Shown piece after piece: positions 17,188 to 26,933 of a DNA stretch of 64,000 nt. The position numbers and the translations under genes were made by a program. The notes below the pieces were generated by a model. That model made no database searches and had not been told where the DNA came from. It saw only the letters and a list, made by a program, of their open reading frames with translations. The DNA comes from Paenibacillus sp. Soil787 (GTDB lineage Bacteria > Bacillota > Bacilli > Paenibacillales > NBRC-103111), in the NCBI RefSeq assembly GCF_001429545.1, contig NZ_LMSP01000048.1, positions 1 through 64,000 of the forward strand. Reading direction: 5' to 3'. How positions within the stretch are numbered: the first letter of the stretch is position 1; each line of letters opens with the position of its first letter.

Positions 17188-17519
17188 TGCTTCACATAAT
17201 ACAGCATTTCTTCCAGCGTATCGTTCTGTTTGACCTCATCAAACGGGTCGAAAACGCTTATCTCCTCCAGCCGAATGCCTTTGGCATTAAGAGCAGTTTC
17301 GGGCTCCCACAACGCATCGACGAAAAAGGCTCTCTCTGTCTGAAAGCTCCTGCCTCATACCTTGCAATCGCTTCTCCAATTGTTTGAACACGGTTCCCAC
17401 TGACTTGCTTGAGCATGCTTCAGCGCTTGAAGCAGCGCCAATCACCTTGACTTCAAGTCATCCCACAACTCCTGATCCCAATCGTCACTCAAGACATCCC
17501 CCATATTGAAGTTCGTTAG
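17188..17519 (-). pseudogene. Wrecked paralogue of the YesN-like response regulator (middle region)
   Basis: Conceptual translation gives ELWDDLKSR, a stop, LALLQALKHAQASQW, a frameshift, FKQLEKRLQGMRQELSDR, then ALNAKGIRLEEISVFDPF and NDTLEEMLYYVKQRR. These match about residues 330-425 of the intact regulator at 1385-3031, for example ELWDDLRTGRLTLLQALKQ and AKGIRLEEVQ. DNA identity is also obvious. Stops, frameshifts and loss of both the receiver and HTH domains show it is dead. It sits directly after the second permease, where a YesN gene would be expected. Confidence 0.85.
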
Positions 17520-17527
17520 CCAGGCAG

Positions 17528-18379
17528 CTAACCTTTGATGGCTCCATCCATCAAGCCCTTAAAGATGTAGCGTTGGAACACGATGTAGAACAGCATACTG
17601 GGAAGCAGCACTAGAATAATACCTGCACAGAGCGCCACCAGATCTGAACTCCGCTGACCGACAAAAGCCATGAGAGCCGTCGGTAAAGTTGCAAGCTCCT
17701 TTTTTGGCATATATAAATTTTGCACATAAATGTCATTCATAATAGTTACGCTCTTAAGAATCCCAAGCGTAGCGGTCGCCGGCAGCAGCAGCGGGAAAAT
17801 AATTGAGCGGAAAATGCGGAAATAGGATGCACCATCCATCATCGCGCTTTCATCTAGCTGGGCTGATATTTTTTCTAGGAACTGGATGTAAATATAGATT
17901 TGCATAATGTCCGTGCCTACGTAAATGAGCAGCGGAGCACCCAATGTATTGTACAGACTCATGGCGTGAATCAGCTGAAAACGTGCGATCTCCGTCGTGT
18001 ATGTCGGAATGATCATCGAAGCCATGAACAGCAGCAGCACCATTGTTTTCAGCTTAAAATCAAAACGGTTGAGCACAAATGCCGTCATCGTGCCGAGCAT
18101 GGCATTACCAGCCATACTAACAACGACCAGCACCAAGGTATTGCGTAAACCAAGTAGTATGTGACCTTCATTGAACGCTTTTACAAAATTCTCGAAATGC
18201 ATGAAATTGCTTGGCAGCGAGAAAGGTGATGTCGCCCCCAGCTCTGCATTTGTCTTCAGCGAGCCGAATACGACAAGTAGAACCGGAATGAACACAATCA
18301 AGCACATCGCAATAAAAAAGATATAATACAGGACATTGCTGAGCAATTGGCGTTTGCTCTCGGTAAGTGTGACTTCCAT
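17528..18379 (-). CDS. Carbohydrate ABC transporter permease (YesQ/LacG-type)
   Basis: A 283-residue inner-membrane permease of the MalG/LacG family with about six transmembrane segments. The first is FIAMCLIVFIPVLLVVF, near 20-36. The EAA loop (about 175-205) reads SAQLDESAMMDGASYFRIFRSI, giving the cytoplasmic contact with the ATPase. The start ATG overlaps the stop of the upstream permease by one base, so translation is coupled, with AGGAGCGAG upstream. No ATPase is encoded nearby, as is usual for Firmicute oligosaccharide systems that share an MsmX-like ATPase. The likely cargo is a glycan fragment released by the neighbouring GH101 enzymes (inference). Confidence 0.9.
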   Translation of the reverse strand: MEVTLTESKRQLLSNVLYYIFFIAMCLIVFIPVLLVVFGSLKTNAELGATSPFSLPSNFMHFENFVKAFNEGHILLGLRNTLVLVVVSMAGNAMLGTMTAFVLNRFDFKLKTMVLLLFMASMIIPTYTTEIARFQLIHAMSLYNTLGAPLLIYVGTDIMQIYIYIQFLEKISAQLDESAMMDGASYFRIFRSIIFPLLLPATATLGILKSVTIMNDIYVQNLYMPKKELATLPTALMAFVGQRSSDLVALCAGIILVLLPSMLFYIVFQRYIFKGLMDGAIKG

Positions 18380-19260
18380 TAAGACTCGCTCCTATCTTTA
18401 ATGATCCAATTTTGTATAGACGAGAAGCAGATGATCAAGATCAAAAGACTGACCGCCATGGCCGAAGCAAGACCGTAATTGTTATAGGTAAACGCTGTTT
18501 GCAAGGAAAACAAACCAAAAGTAGAACTGGCTGTTCCAGGTCCGCCGCCTGTCATTACATAGGGGATATCGTACTGCAGCAGCGCGCCGGAAATGTTCAG
18601 GAACAAGATGATTTCCATAACACGCCGAATGCCAGGCAAGGTAATATGGCGGAGCTGCGTCCAAAAACCAGCGCCATCCATTTTGGCAGCTTCATACAGA
18701 TCAGTCGGAATCGACTGCAAGCCCGCCAGAATGAGGATGATATGAACACCGCTGAAGCGCCATAGAGATACAGCGACCAGCGAGTAATTTACGATACTCA
18801 AGTTGCTTAACCAACCGGTAATGAGCGACTCCAGCCCCATCCATTTGAGCAGTTCGTTGAGCGGCCCATTCACAGGGTTGTAGATGTAGCTGAACATATA
18901 AGCGACGGCAATACCGTTAATAATGTAAGGCATAAGTACCGTAAAACGAAAAAACGAACTACCGCGTATCGTGCGATTGAGCAGCACCGCTGTCATTACT
19001 TCAATAGGAATGAACAGCAGATGGACGATAAAGTAGATGCCATTGTTGCCAATAGCTTGCCAGGCATCCGGGAAATCAAAAATCAGTTTTTTATAGTTAT
19101 CAAACCCGATGTACTTCAAACTCTCGCTGTAGCCGTCCCAATTCGTTACGCTGTAGTGAAACAGTTGAAGCGTGGGATAGATGAGGAACAAGAGCATGAG
19201 CGCAACCGGAATGAACAAAAACGACCAAATGATAACTTTCTTCTGTAAGCTGTAACTCAT
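18379..19260 (-). CDS. Carbohydrate ABC transporter permease (YesP/LacF-type)
   Basis: A 293-residue membrane permease of the MalF/LacF family. Six transmembrane segments are expected, the first at about 10-32 (IIWSFLFIPVALMLLFLIYP). The EAA motif, TDLYEAAKMDGAGFWTQLRHI, lies near 195-215. I chose the ATG at 19260 because GGAG and AGGGG precede it at workable spacing. A GTG two codons earlier sits too close to the same ribosome site. It forms the permease pair with the next gene and receives substrate from the lipoprotein encoded just upstream. Confidence 0.88.
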   Translation of the reverse strand: MSYSLQKKVIIWSFLFIPVALMLLFLIYPTLQLFHYSVTNWDGYSESLKYIGFDNYKKLIFDFPDAWQAIGNNGIYFIVHLLFIPIEVMTAVLLNRTIRGSSFFRFTVLMPYIINGIAVAYMFSYIYNPVNGPLNELLKWMGLESLITGWLSNLSIVNYSLVAVSLWRFSGVHIILILAGLQSIPTDLYEAAKMDGAGFWTQLRHITLPGIRRVMEIILFLNISGALLQYDIPYVMTGGGPGTASSTFGLFSLQTAFTYNNYGLASAMAVSLLILIICFSSIQNWIIKDRSES

Positions 19261-19294
19261 CTCCACTCACCCCTAAGTCTCTATTGATAGGAAA

Positions 19295-19328
19295 AGGGTA
19301 CTATTCCGTCTCGCTCAAATAGTACCCT
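19295..19328 (-). other. Intercistronic hairpin between binding-protein and permease genes
   Basis: A perfect 11-bp stem, AGGGTACTATT (19295-19305) with AATAGTACCCT (19318-19328), lies right after the binding-protein stop. It has no good T-tract on the minus strand. Such hairpins commonly protect the 3' end of the binding-protein mRNA and lower permease expression. Confidence 0.6.
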
Positions 19329-19337
19329 CTATCGTCA

Positions 19338-20654
19338 TTACTTCGTTGAATCGATCGCTTTTTTCCACTTTTCATTTAATTCTTTTTCAATCCCATCGAT
19401 CGCTTTGCCGGCAAAAATGCTTTGTGCGGCTTTCTTAGGATCGAATTGTGCAGCAGCGCTCACTTTGGCATAGGCCTCATCTGTTCCGTAATAAACAAAC
19501 GGTTTAGAAGGATTAGCTGCTGTCCACTTGTTGAAGAACGGAAGATCCGTTGTGATACCATTAACCGTGGAGAATTGCTGTACTTTATTAACTAAACCTG
19601 AGTAGACGTCTTTACTGAACATCCAGTCCATGAATGCTTTGGCTTCTTCGACGTTTTTGGTATTTTTGTTAATACCGATGTTCATATCGGACATCATCAT
19701 CGAAGACAGATCGCTGCTAGTCGACTCGCGGAAAGGAAGCGGGAACACGCCCAGATCATCATCCGTTGTCACTTTCTCCATGTAAGAAGGATAGTACCAC
19801 TGACCAAGCGCAATCATTGCCGACTTCTTCGCTTCGAAGGACTGTGTAGACTGGTCGAACGAAACAGACAACGCATCAGGACCTGCGTATTTCTTATCAG
19901 CAATTACCTTGATCGCCTTACCTACTTTATCAAAGTTGCTGCTATCTCCAAATGGCGCAGGATTTTTGGCCAGGTTCGCCAAATAGTTCTCATCTCCAGA
20001 TAAAATATGCGGACCGAACTCCATCAAAGGATAGAATGTCCAATCATCTTTGGCACCAATGGAAATTGGTGTGTATTTGCCATTCGTTTTGATCTTATCC
20101 ATTGTCGTAATAAATTCTGGAAACGTTTTCGGAACTTCCAAGCCCAACTCTTTGAAGATACTTGGATGGAAATAAACAAACTCAGAGAACGAGATGAGAG
20201 GAAGACCTAATACTTTGCCATCAATTTTAGTCGGAAACTTGTTGTTTTTGGCCGCATTTAAATCATCCAGAGGCAGCAGTGCTTGCTTGTAAATTTGCAT
20301 GTGGTTCGGCTTCAAATACATCAGATCAGGCAAATCATTTGCCGCCAATCTCACCTTCAAGTATTGGCCTCCATTGTCAGGCACCTTTTCCACTTCAACG
20401 GTTACGTTCGGCTTAAGCTTGGTATACTCTTTCGCCTTCTCTGTCCAATACTCAAAATCAACTTTCGTATCCCACATGGCGAGCTTCAGCTTCACCGGTT
20501 GAGCTGGCTTAGCCGTCTGCTCCGCTGCTTTAGTTGCTTCCGGCGCTGCGCTTGCCGGTGTTGATGCAGGCTTTGTACCGCCGCATCCTGTCAAAGCCGT
20601 CATGGCCACTAAACTAACCAAAGCTAAAGAACTTGCCCACTTTCTCTTCTTCAT
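19338..20654 (-). CDS. Sugar-binding lipoprotein of an ABC importer (family 1, YesO-like)
   Basis: A 438-residue extracellular solute-binding protein. It has a lipoprotein signal peptide with lipobox LTGCGG (Cys about 24), followed by an Ala/Pro/Thr-rich tether (25-50). The mature part has the family-1 fold, starting VKLKLAMWDTKVDFEYW. ATG follows GGGGGG. It is the first gene of the binding protein, permease, permease set and lies downstream of the sensor kinase. The substrate is not determinable from sequence; context suggests O-glycan-derived oligosaccharides. Confidence 0.9.
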   Translation of the reverse strand: MKKRKWASSLALVSLVAMTALTGCGGTKPASTPASAAPEATKAAEQTAKPAQPVKLKLAMWDTKVDFEYWTEKAKEYTKLKPNVTVEVEKVPDNGGQYLKVRLAANDLPDLMYLKPNHMQIYKQALLPLDDLNAAKNNKFPTKIDGKVLGLPLISFSEFVYFHPSIFKELGLEVPKTFPEFITTMDKIKTNGKYTPISIGAKDDWTFYPLMEFGPHILSGDENYLANLAKNPAPFGDSSNFDKVGKAIKVIADKKYAGPDALSVSFDQSTQSFEAKKSAMIALGQWYYPSYMEKVTTDDDLGVFPLPFRESTSSDLSSMMMSDMNIGINKNTKNVEEAKAFMDWMFSKDVYSGLVNKVQQFSTVNGITTDLPFFNKWTAANPSKPFVYYGTDEAYAKVSAAAQFDPKKAAQSIFAGKAIDGIEKELNEKWKKAIDSTK

Positions 20655-20758
20655 CGAATTGACCCCCCACTTGATATCGATTAGGTTGTTTGTACCTTGT
20701 ATTTATCATAATCGATTGTTTAACGCAGCCGAATGATCGATTTTGCCCATTCCTTGAT

Positions 20759-22555
20759 CTATTTTGAACTAACGATTTGATTTTCTTCCTGACTTCGGAT
20801 GATTGGAAGTATAATTTCCACCTTCGTGCCAGACGGTTCCAACCGCTTTATCGTTACACCATAGTCTTGTCCGTAATGCAGCACAATGCGATGATGTACG
20901 TTAAGAATGCCCATGCCGCTGAACGTATAATCCTGGTCAGGGTCCTGCAGCTTCTCGATCTGCTCGTCCGGGATGCCTACGCCATCATCTGCGATAACAA
21001 TGCAAAGCTGCTCGCCCACCTTGTGGATACCAATCATAATCGTTCCAATCGTTTCTTTACTAACCAAACCGTGTGTAATTGCATTTTCAAGAATTGGTTG
21101 AAGCAGCAGCTTCAAAATATAGAGCGACATTGCTGATTCATCAATTTCCCATTTCAGCTCAAATTTATTGCCATAACGTGTTTCCATTATGAAAATGTAC
21201 TGTTTCAAGTTCTCAACTTCATCGGCAAGCAAGGTCAAACTGCCTCCACGATTGAAGGATGAAGATACCAAACGAATCAGCGCCTGGGTCATATTGCGGA
21301 TGTTGTCAACTCGGCTAATAATCGCCATCAGTTTAATGGAATTGAGTGTATTAATCAGAAAATGCGGATTAATTTGCGATTGCATCGCAGCGAACTCCGC
21401 CTTCTGCTTCGCTTTCTCCTGCTGTTCGGTCTGATTAATAAGCAGCTTGATTTGGTCCATCATATGGTTAAACGTGAGCCCTAGGGTAACCGTCTCGGCA
21501 CTGCCGGAAGCCTCGATCTTCACATTGAGATTCCCGTCCATGACGCGCGACATTTTCACAACTAATACATGAATAGGCTTCATTAAATTATGAACAAGGT
21601 AAAAAGAAATGATCAGAAATACGACGATGACGACGAAGGTCGCGAAAAGGACCAATCGATAGATAATGCTGTAATTAGCCATTAACTCGCTGTAAGGAAT
21701 TTGGTAAACGATCTTCCAGTTCGCAATGTCCACCGTAGCAAAGGCTACCATCATCTTTTGCCCATTGATCGTATCCACGAAGTTACCCTCGCGCTGCGAG
21801 TTGATGCGGCTGATCAGGGAAGTATCCATTCCTTGCTCGTTTGCCGGTAAGTTATAGCTGGAGGCGATAACGTTGCCATCCGTCGTTACGATGCGGAATG
21901 CCGATGATCCGCTGATTGGATTCTGCCACAGCATTTTCTCGAAATGATCCCGACTAAAAACAAAATATATGAAATCAATGTCATGCAGCATTTGAAAATA
22001 ACTCGGCGCAATTGTGGTTACAATGCTCGTAGATTCCCGTGAATCGTATAGCGCGCCTTTTTGTTTGCCAATGAAATGAACGTGATCCTGCTCGGCGATC
22101 GTTGCCTTGTACCAATCCATTTTGCGTAAACTGTTTTCATCTACAACCAAATCTTTTAAGTACGAATAGACGCCACCATCTTTATAGAAGAAATTGATCG
22201 ACTGCACCCTTCCTGACATGGAAGAGCTGTATTTTCCTAGTGCTTTTGATAAAGAGATGGAGTAGGGCTGCCTATTATCCGTGGTTGTTTCGTGCAGCAA
22301 AGTCGCTGTCTCCAGCACCTCCGAATCCATGCCAACCGCTGCGGAAAAGTTGACGACATTGCTAATTTCCTGCTCAATCGAGTACGTCACCGCATGAAGT
22401 GTCTGGAGCGTTCGGTCGGTTGTTTGCTGCAGCAGATCTCTTTTGTACACTTGAAGAATAGTAGCGCTAATCGTCAATATGGGCAGTACCACCATCGTAA
22501 ACAGCAGAATGTAGAGCGTTGTAGATGTTCGCCATGGCTTCCTGAATCGGTTCAT
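20759..22555 (-). CDS. YesM-like sensor histidine kinase
   Basis: A 598-residue membrane kinase. TM1 is about 12-36 and TM2 about 301-322, with an extracellular Cache-like sensor between them. HAMP follows at about 322-375. The His_kinase dimerisation motif QINPHFLINTLNSI contains phospho-acceptor His398. The HATPase domain has N-box LENAITHG (Asn491) and G-box ADDGVGIPD. I chose the ATG at 22555, with GAGGTCGAGA upstream; GTG and ATG codons 6-7 codons earlier are possible. It probably senses an extracellular glycan or its binding protein and phosphorylates the YesN-like regulator at 1385, because the adjacent regulator copy is dead. Confidence 0.9.
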   Translation of the reverse strand: MNRFRKPWRTSTTLYILLFTMVVLPILTISATILQVYKRDLLQQTTDRTLQTLHAVTYSIEQEISNVVNFSAAVGMDSEVLETATLLHETTTDNRQPYSISLSKALGKYSSSMSGRVQSINFFYKDGGVYSYLKDLVVDENSLRKMDWYKATIAEQDHVHFIGKQKGALYDSRESTSIVTTIAPSYFQMLHDIDFIYFVFSRDHFEKMLWQNPISGSSAFRIVTTDGNVIASSYNLPANEQGMDTSLISRINSQREGNFVDTINGQKMMVAFATVDIANWKIVYQIPYSELMANYSIIYRLVLFATFVVIVVFLIISFYLVHNLMKPIHVLVVKMSRVMDGNLNVKIEASGSAETVTLGLTFNHMMDQIKLLINQTEQQEKAKQKAEFAAMQSQINPHFLINTLNSIKLMAIISRVDNIRNMTQALIRLVSSSFNRGGSLTLLADEVENLKQYIFIMETRYGNKFELKWEIDESAMSLYILKLLLQPILENAITHGLVSKETIGTIMIGIHKVGEQLCIVIADDGVGIPDEQIEKLQDPDQDYTFSGMGILNVHHRIVLHYGQDYGVTIKRLEPSGTKVEIILPIIRSQEENQIVSSK

Positions 22556-22903
22556 TCGATCTCGACCTCGCATCACGTTATTAGGAAGGGATTACTTCCC
22601 GAGATGTAAAATATCATAGCACAATTTGTTAGGCACGCCAGTCTTTTCTTGCATGGAAGAAAGGTGAGCCTTCTTCCAATATGAAAGGGCTGTCCCCAGG
22701 AAACTAGGAGACAGCCATATATGTCATAGTCAGTGAACTTCACTAATTCCCATTCCCATTTCTCCCACAAATCAGAAAACAAAACATCATGGGAGGCAGT
22801 AAGCACTGCATCCCATCACCCAAAACAAATAATATCTTATAGAGCAAACAAAACCCGACTTCGTCCAATCGGGCAAAGTCGGGTTCGCGATTCTCAACAG
22901 TTC
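22556..22903 (-). other. Intergenic region before the kinase gene
   Basis: About 350 bases. It holds a small hairpin, GGCTGTC (22688-22694) with GACAGCC (22710-22716), and the terminator at 22852. The kinase promoter should lie near 22590-22650, where TATGAT is seen on the minus strand, but no convincing -35 partner. No gene is visible. Confidence 0.4.
22852..22885 (-). terminator. Intrinsic terminator of the PL8 lyase gene
   Basis: The arms AACCCGACTT (22852-22861) and AAGTCGGGTT (22876-22885) are followed by TTGTTTGC on the minus strand. A very similar element lies on the other side of the lyase gene at 26934-26967. Confidence 0.7.
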
Positions 22904-25900
22904 TTAGGATTTACACTGTGCGATGGCTTGTAATAAAAGCTCCGCAAACACGGCATCAATCTTATTGCCGGATTGTGCTCGAATGTGGTTCTCCAGTTCT
23001 TTCCATTCGTTTTTCTTTTGATTGTCATCATAGTTCCGTTGAATATTTTCTATCTGTGATAGCAAGCTGTTCAATATGCCCTGATTGGTGATCCAGCCTT
23101 GTTGGTATGCGTAAAGAACAGCTTCGTCCAAATGGTTGACATCCATCCGTACTTTTAGCAAGTATGCTCCGGTGGCTTCGTTCCCGGCTGCATCAACTGC
23201 TTTTACCTTCACCGCATGTTCGCCAATACTGAGTGATAACGGACTAAACGAATAGGGTCGGCTTATTGGGCCACCGTCCAACTCAAGAGATTCGCTTGCC
23301 ACGCCGCTCACCGTATCGGAGATATCGAATTGCAGACTGCCGCTATCGGTCCAATATACGTCCATGGTAACGGTAGGAACGATAACGGGACCTGCTGAAT
23401 CGATTTTGATTGCTGCTGTTTTGGTTGTTTCTTGGTTTCCAGCTTGGTCAATACTATAGTAACTGAGTTGATGTACACCTTCTTCAGCAACAACGATGTT
23501 GTTCCCTTCCACAAAGGCGCCGCCATTCAAACTGTACAACGTCTTCTGCACACCGCTGCCTTCATCGCTCGCCGTCAATATAACCGATTGCGCAGTACTC
23601 TGCCAATCAGACTTTGCATTCGTTGCCGTAACCGGCGCTGCTGTATCTTTCTTAAATGTAACGACATGCGTTTTGCCGAAAGTTCCTGCGACTGCAATAT
23701 TCAGCTTTAAGGAAGGTATCGTCTGCAAAACCGTTACCGTTTCATCGGCACGAACTAGCGTTAATCCCGCCTTGTTCAGTTCAAGCGAAATCGCGCTTTG
23801 CTGCTGCGTCGGATCGGATACAGCTACTGTCAATTCACTGTCTGTTTCCTTCACCATCACGGATGCCGGATTTTGTGCTGAAATGAAATCAACCGATGCC
23901 GGATTCCAGAAATTCACCGCTGTTATCCCAAGCTTCTTCTCTCTGACCGCATGTACGTCCGTTGTTTTGCTCAGTACCTCAACATCAGGAGCGCTGCTAT
24001 AAAGCGCCGTATCTGCTGTATTTTTATGAGGCAGCATGACATAAGAATAAGATGCATTCGAAGGCGTTGCCCCGTGTTCAAAGGCCAAACTCAAATAATT
24101 TCGCGTGATCGGAGAAGCCGATTGTCCGCTATTAATATCTTTCCAAGCGCCGGTTCTCGCTTCGCGTAAACCATACACATTAGAAGCCTCCGGGAAATAA
24201 TAGCCGATGTCGGTACCCGGCGCGTTTCCGGCCAAGTGAGCCCATTTAACGTCATCCATCGTTTCTGACCAACCGAGCTGGTCTGACTTCACGGTTCCGT
24301 TAATCGTGAGGGCATTATCTCCCGCATCGTTCAGCTTACGGTTATCAATAATGGTCTCCACCGGTTGTAGTCCGGCTGTCGTGTTCGCAATACCGGAGCC
24401 CAATGCGACGATTTCGTCATCGAACATAAACCATGATTTTTTGCCCTGCAGATTGCTTCCAGTCGATTGCGCAAGCGAGAAATCCATACCCGTTGCACCG
24501 TAAAGGTTATCGATGGACGAGCCGCCGACCCACGTTTTCGGATTCATATAACTTTTCCAGTCGACAGGTGTCGTCCCTTTTCCTGATCCATCGGTTGTTG
24601 TGCCAGGCAGTCGGAACGAATCCACAGTTGGCCAATAATCATTGCGGTATTGGGTAAGATCTTGATCATATAAGAAAGTCATTCCGATGCCCGTATACCA
24701 GCCCCTTAAGTTCTCATTGTTACCCTTTTCAAAGGCAGAAATGCGGTTTGAGAACAGACTAAGCCCGAAACCATATCCTTCACGCAAATGGACAACTCTG
24801 TCCATACCAGCAAACACTTGGTTTTTCAGCAATTCTCCGCGTGGCTGGATCGAAGCGTCGTTCATCAATTTTTTGATTAGTGACAGCTCGTAAATCGGTA
24901 ATCCGTCGTAATAATTGGCATATGTCGTGTCCGACTGAATCCATTCTTTGGCCATCCGCTTTATCGATAAAGCTACGTCCGCAGGCGCCCCCTCGGCTAA
25001 ACGAAGCAAGGTAACAATCGTGCCTCTAGCGCTTCCCGAGCTTTGTCTGGAGATCCCTCTGCCGTTCACCATATCCATAAAGAGTCCTTTATAAATGACG
25101 GGTTCAAACGTATTCGATACCCAATCATAAACATGATTCACGTTAGGATCCGTCACCGGCCATGGAGAACCATTCAGCAAAAACGTCATATCGGCAGCAC
25201 GGTTGAGCCATACCGCACCGTACCCCGCTGTGTAGGCGATGTTGGTATGTTGAACTAGCGAACCATCCTTGTAAACACCATCACCATGATCCGCGTAAAC
25301 AAATTCCGGCCCGATGGAATCAAGCCCTTGCGTGATCTTCGCACTGCTGTTTCCGATCACACCGCGCATCGTAACGACCAATGCTTTGTCGAGTAGGTTA
25401 GCTCCCGTTTCCGTCACATTGTTGACAGTTCTCTTCTTCGGATCCGGAACGAAACGATCGACGGCTTTGATATACTTGCTTATTAGCGCCGGTGTCAAAT
25501 GATCGAACATTAATACAAGGGTATCGTTCAGAATTTGCGGTGCGCCGATTTCCCAATCCCACCAATTGCCGTACTCCGTTTTGGTTTCATTGTATCGATT
25601 CGCATACATCCAGTCCAAAGCGCCAATGATGTCATCCCGCAGCGCCGTATTCTGATACAGGCTCGAGCCTTGTAGCGAATAAGCGAGTGCCATGGCTTTC
25701 AGCCTGCCGAAAGCGCTAGATATTTGAGCAGAATCCGTCGTGCTGGAGAGATCGTTCCACAAATAAGTACGGCCCGCAGCTTTATTGAGTGTATCCCAAT
25801 GTCCGGTCGTATTACCATTCGTTATACTTGCGGCTTGTGTTGAAAGGTAAGAGGCAATATCCGGATCAACCGTATTGTATGTGGTGCCGCCCGTCAATTT

Positions 25901-26815
25901 GCCGTACCATTTAAGACGCAGCTCGCTGTAAGATTGAATCGTTTCTGCAGATTCTACGTTAATAAGACATTGAGCTTTTATCGTTCCATCTGGTGTCGAG
26001 ACCATAATCGTTGCTGAACCTAACCCTTCTCCGGTTACTTTTCCATTACTGTCCACTGATGCTACATTCGGATTGCTGGAACTCCAGAGAACTGTTTTGT
26101 CTGCTGCGTTCGCTGGTGTGAATGTCGGTGTAATCGTTACCGATGCAGCTTTGGCCATGGAAAAAGCGGTTTGATCTAAAGCAATTCCTGTAATCCCGTC
26201 ATATTCCTCCAAACTTATATCGTCAAACCATACTTTTCCTTTTCCCGTTTCAAGGAAAGGTTCAATAACCAACTTCGTGACGCCCGCTGGTATTGTCATA
26301 AATACTTGCTGTAAAGTCCAATCCTTCGTCCCTAACAGCTTGGCAGATGCAGGACCGTCTCCAACTTTACTCGTGTTATAGTATTGCGTTCTGAAGTAAG
26401 CACCAGTGCCTGTTACATTCTCGGTTTTTACCCACACTTTAAGTCTGTAAGATTTGCCGGCAGTTACCGTCGTAACGCTTTGATTCACAGATACTCGGCT
26501 TGTTGCGAAGGCATCAAACAAAATGGACTTGCTCCCTTCATGATACGTGGCCCCATCCAGCGTGACGTTCACCGTTTTATTCGGATCTTTCCCGCTCCCG
26601 GTTGGAATCCATAACCCCCAGCCAACAGGAACAGGACTTGTGACACCGCTCCAGGCAGCATCCGTTGTCGTAGTTGTCTGCTCGAAGCCTCCGTTCGTCA
26701 TCTGGTTCACAGCTGCAGCCTCTGCCTTAAGGATAGCGTTTTCATAAAAGGGAATGTACGATCCAACCAGGCTAAAAATTAAACTGACAGCTAACAGCAT
26801 ACTTACTTTCCTCAT
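22904..26815 (-). CDS. Secreted polysaccharide lyase family 8 (hyaluronate/chondroitin/xanthan lyase type)
   Basis: A 1303-residue secreted lyase (numbered from ATG 26815, preceded by GAGGTGA; an upstream TTG is less likely). Signal peptide about 1-33. CBM4/9-like domain about 36-207, Big_2 Ig domain about 208-287, PL8 alpha/alpha toroid about 295-640, beta super-sandwich about 670-1050, Ig-like repeats about 1060-1220 and a FIMAH domain at the end. Catalytic candidates Asn473 (TGANLLDK), His523 and Tyr532 (QHTNIAYTAGYG) and Arg586 keep the same 50, 9 and 54 residue spacings as Asn349, His399, Tyr408 and Arg462 of pneumococcal hyaluronate lyase. The substrate is a uronic-acid polysaccharide; which one is not resolved. 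Near-identical terminators flank it, as if it were a discrete cassette. Confidence 0.9.
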   Translation of the reverse strand: MRKVSMLLAVSLIFSLVGSYIPFYENAILKAEAAAVNQMTNGGFEQTTTTTDAAWSGVTSPVPVGWGLWIPTGSGKDPNKTVNVTLDGATYHEGSKSILFDAFATSRVSVNQSVTTVTAGKSYRLKVWVKTENVTGTGAYFRTQYYNTSKVGDGPASAKLLGTKDWTLQQVFMTIPAGVTKLVIEPFLETGKGKVWFDDISLEEYDGITGIALDQTAFSMAKAASVTITPTFTPANAADKTVLWSSSNPNVASVDSNGKVTGEGLGSATIMVSTPDGTIKAQCLINVESAETIQSYSELRLKWYGKLTGGTTYNTVDPDIASYLSTQAASITNGNTTGHWDTLNKAAGRTYLWNDLSSTTDSAQISSAFGRLKAMALAYSLQGSSLYQNTALRDDIIGALDWMYANRYNETKTEYGNWWDWEIGAPQILNDTLVLMFDHLTPALISKYIKAVDRFVPDPKKRTVNNVTETGANLLDKALVVTMRGVIGNSSAKITQGLDSIGPEFVYADHGDGVYKDGSLVQHTNIAYTAGYGAVWLNRAADMTFLLNGSPWPVTDPNVNHVYDWVSNTFEPVIYKGLFMDMVNGRGISRQSSGSARGTIVTLLRLAEGAPADVALSIKRMAKEWIQSDTTYANYYDGLPIYELSLIKKLMNDASIQPRGELLKNQVFAGMDRVVHLREGYGFGLSLFSNRISAFEKGNNENLRGWYTGIGMTFLYDQDLTQYRNDYWPTVDSFRLPGTTTDGSGKGTTPVDWKSYMNPKTWVGGSSIDNLYGATGMDFSLAQSTGSNLQGKKSWFMFDDEIVALGSGIANTTAGLQPVETIIDNRKLNDAGDNALTINGTVKSDQLGWSETMDDVKWAHLAGNAPGTDIGYYFPEASNVYGLREARTGAWKDINSGQSASPITRNYLSLAFEHGATPSNASYSYVMLPHKNTADTALYSSAPDVEVLSKTTDVHAVREKKLGITAVNFWNPASVDFISAQNPASVMVKETDSELTVAVSDPTQQQSAISLELNKAGLTLVRADETVTVLQTIPSLKLNIAVAGTFGKTHVVTFKKDTAAPVTATNAKSDWQSTAQSVILTASDEGSGVQKTLYSLNGGAFVEGNNIVVAEEGVHQLSYYSIDQAGNQETTKTAAIKIDSAGPVIVPTVTMDVYWTDSGSLQFDISDTVSGVASESLELDGGPISRPYSFSPLSLSIGEHAVKVKAVDAAGNEATGAYLLKVRMDVNHLDEAVLYAYQQGWITNQGILNSLLSQIENIQRNYDDNQKKNEWKELENHIRAQSGNKIDAVFAELLLQAIAQCKS

Positions 26816-26933
26816 TAACTTCACCTCGCTAGAAATGATTATAAAAGCAATTAAAATGTAAGATATATACCGGGATTTGTATATCGACGATATTTGAGCC
26901 ATATCGTTTTTTTATGAAAAGTGGCGAAACAAA

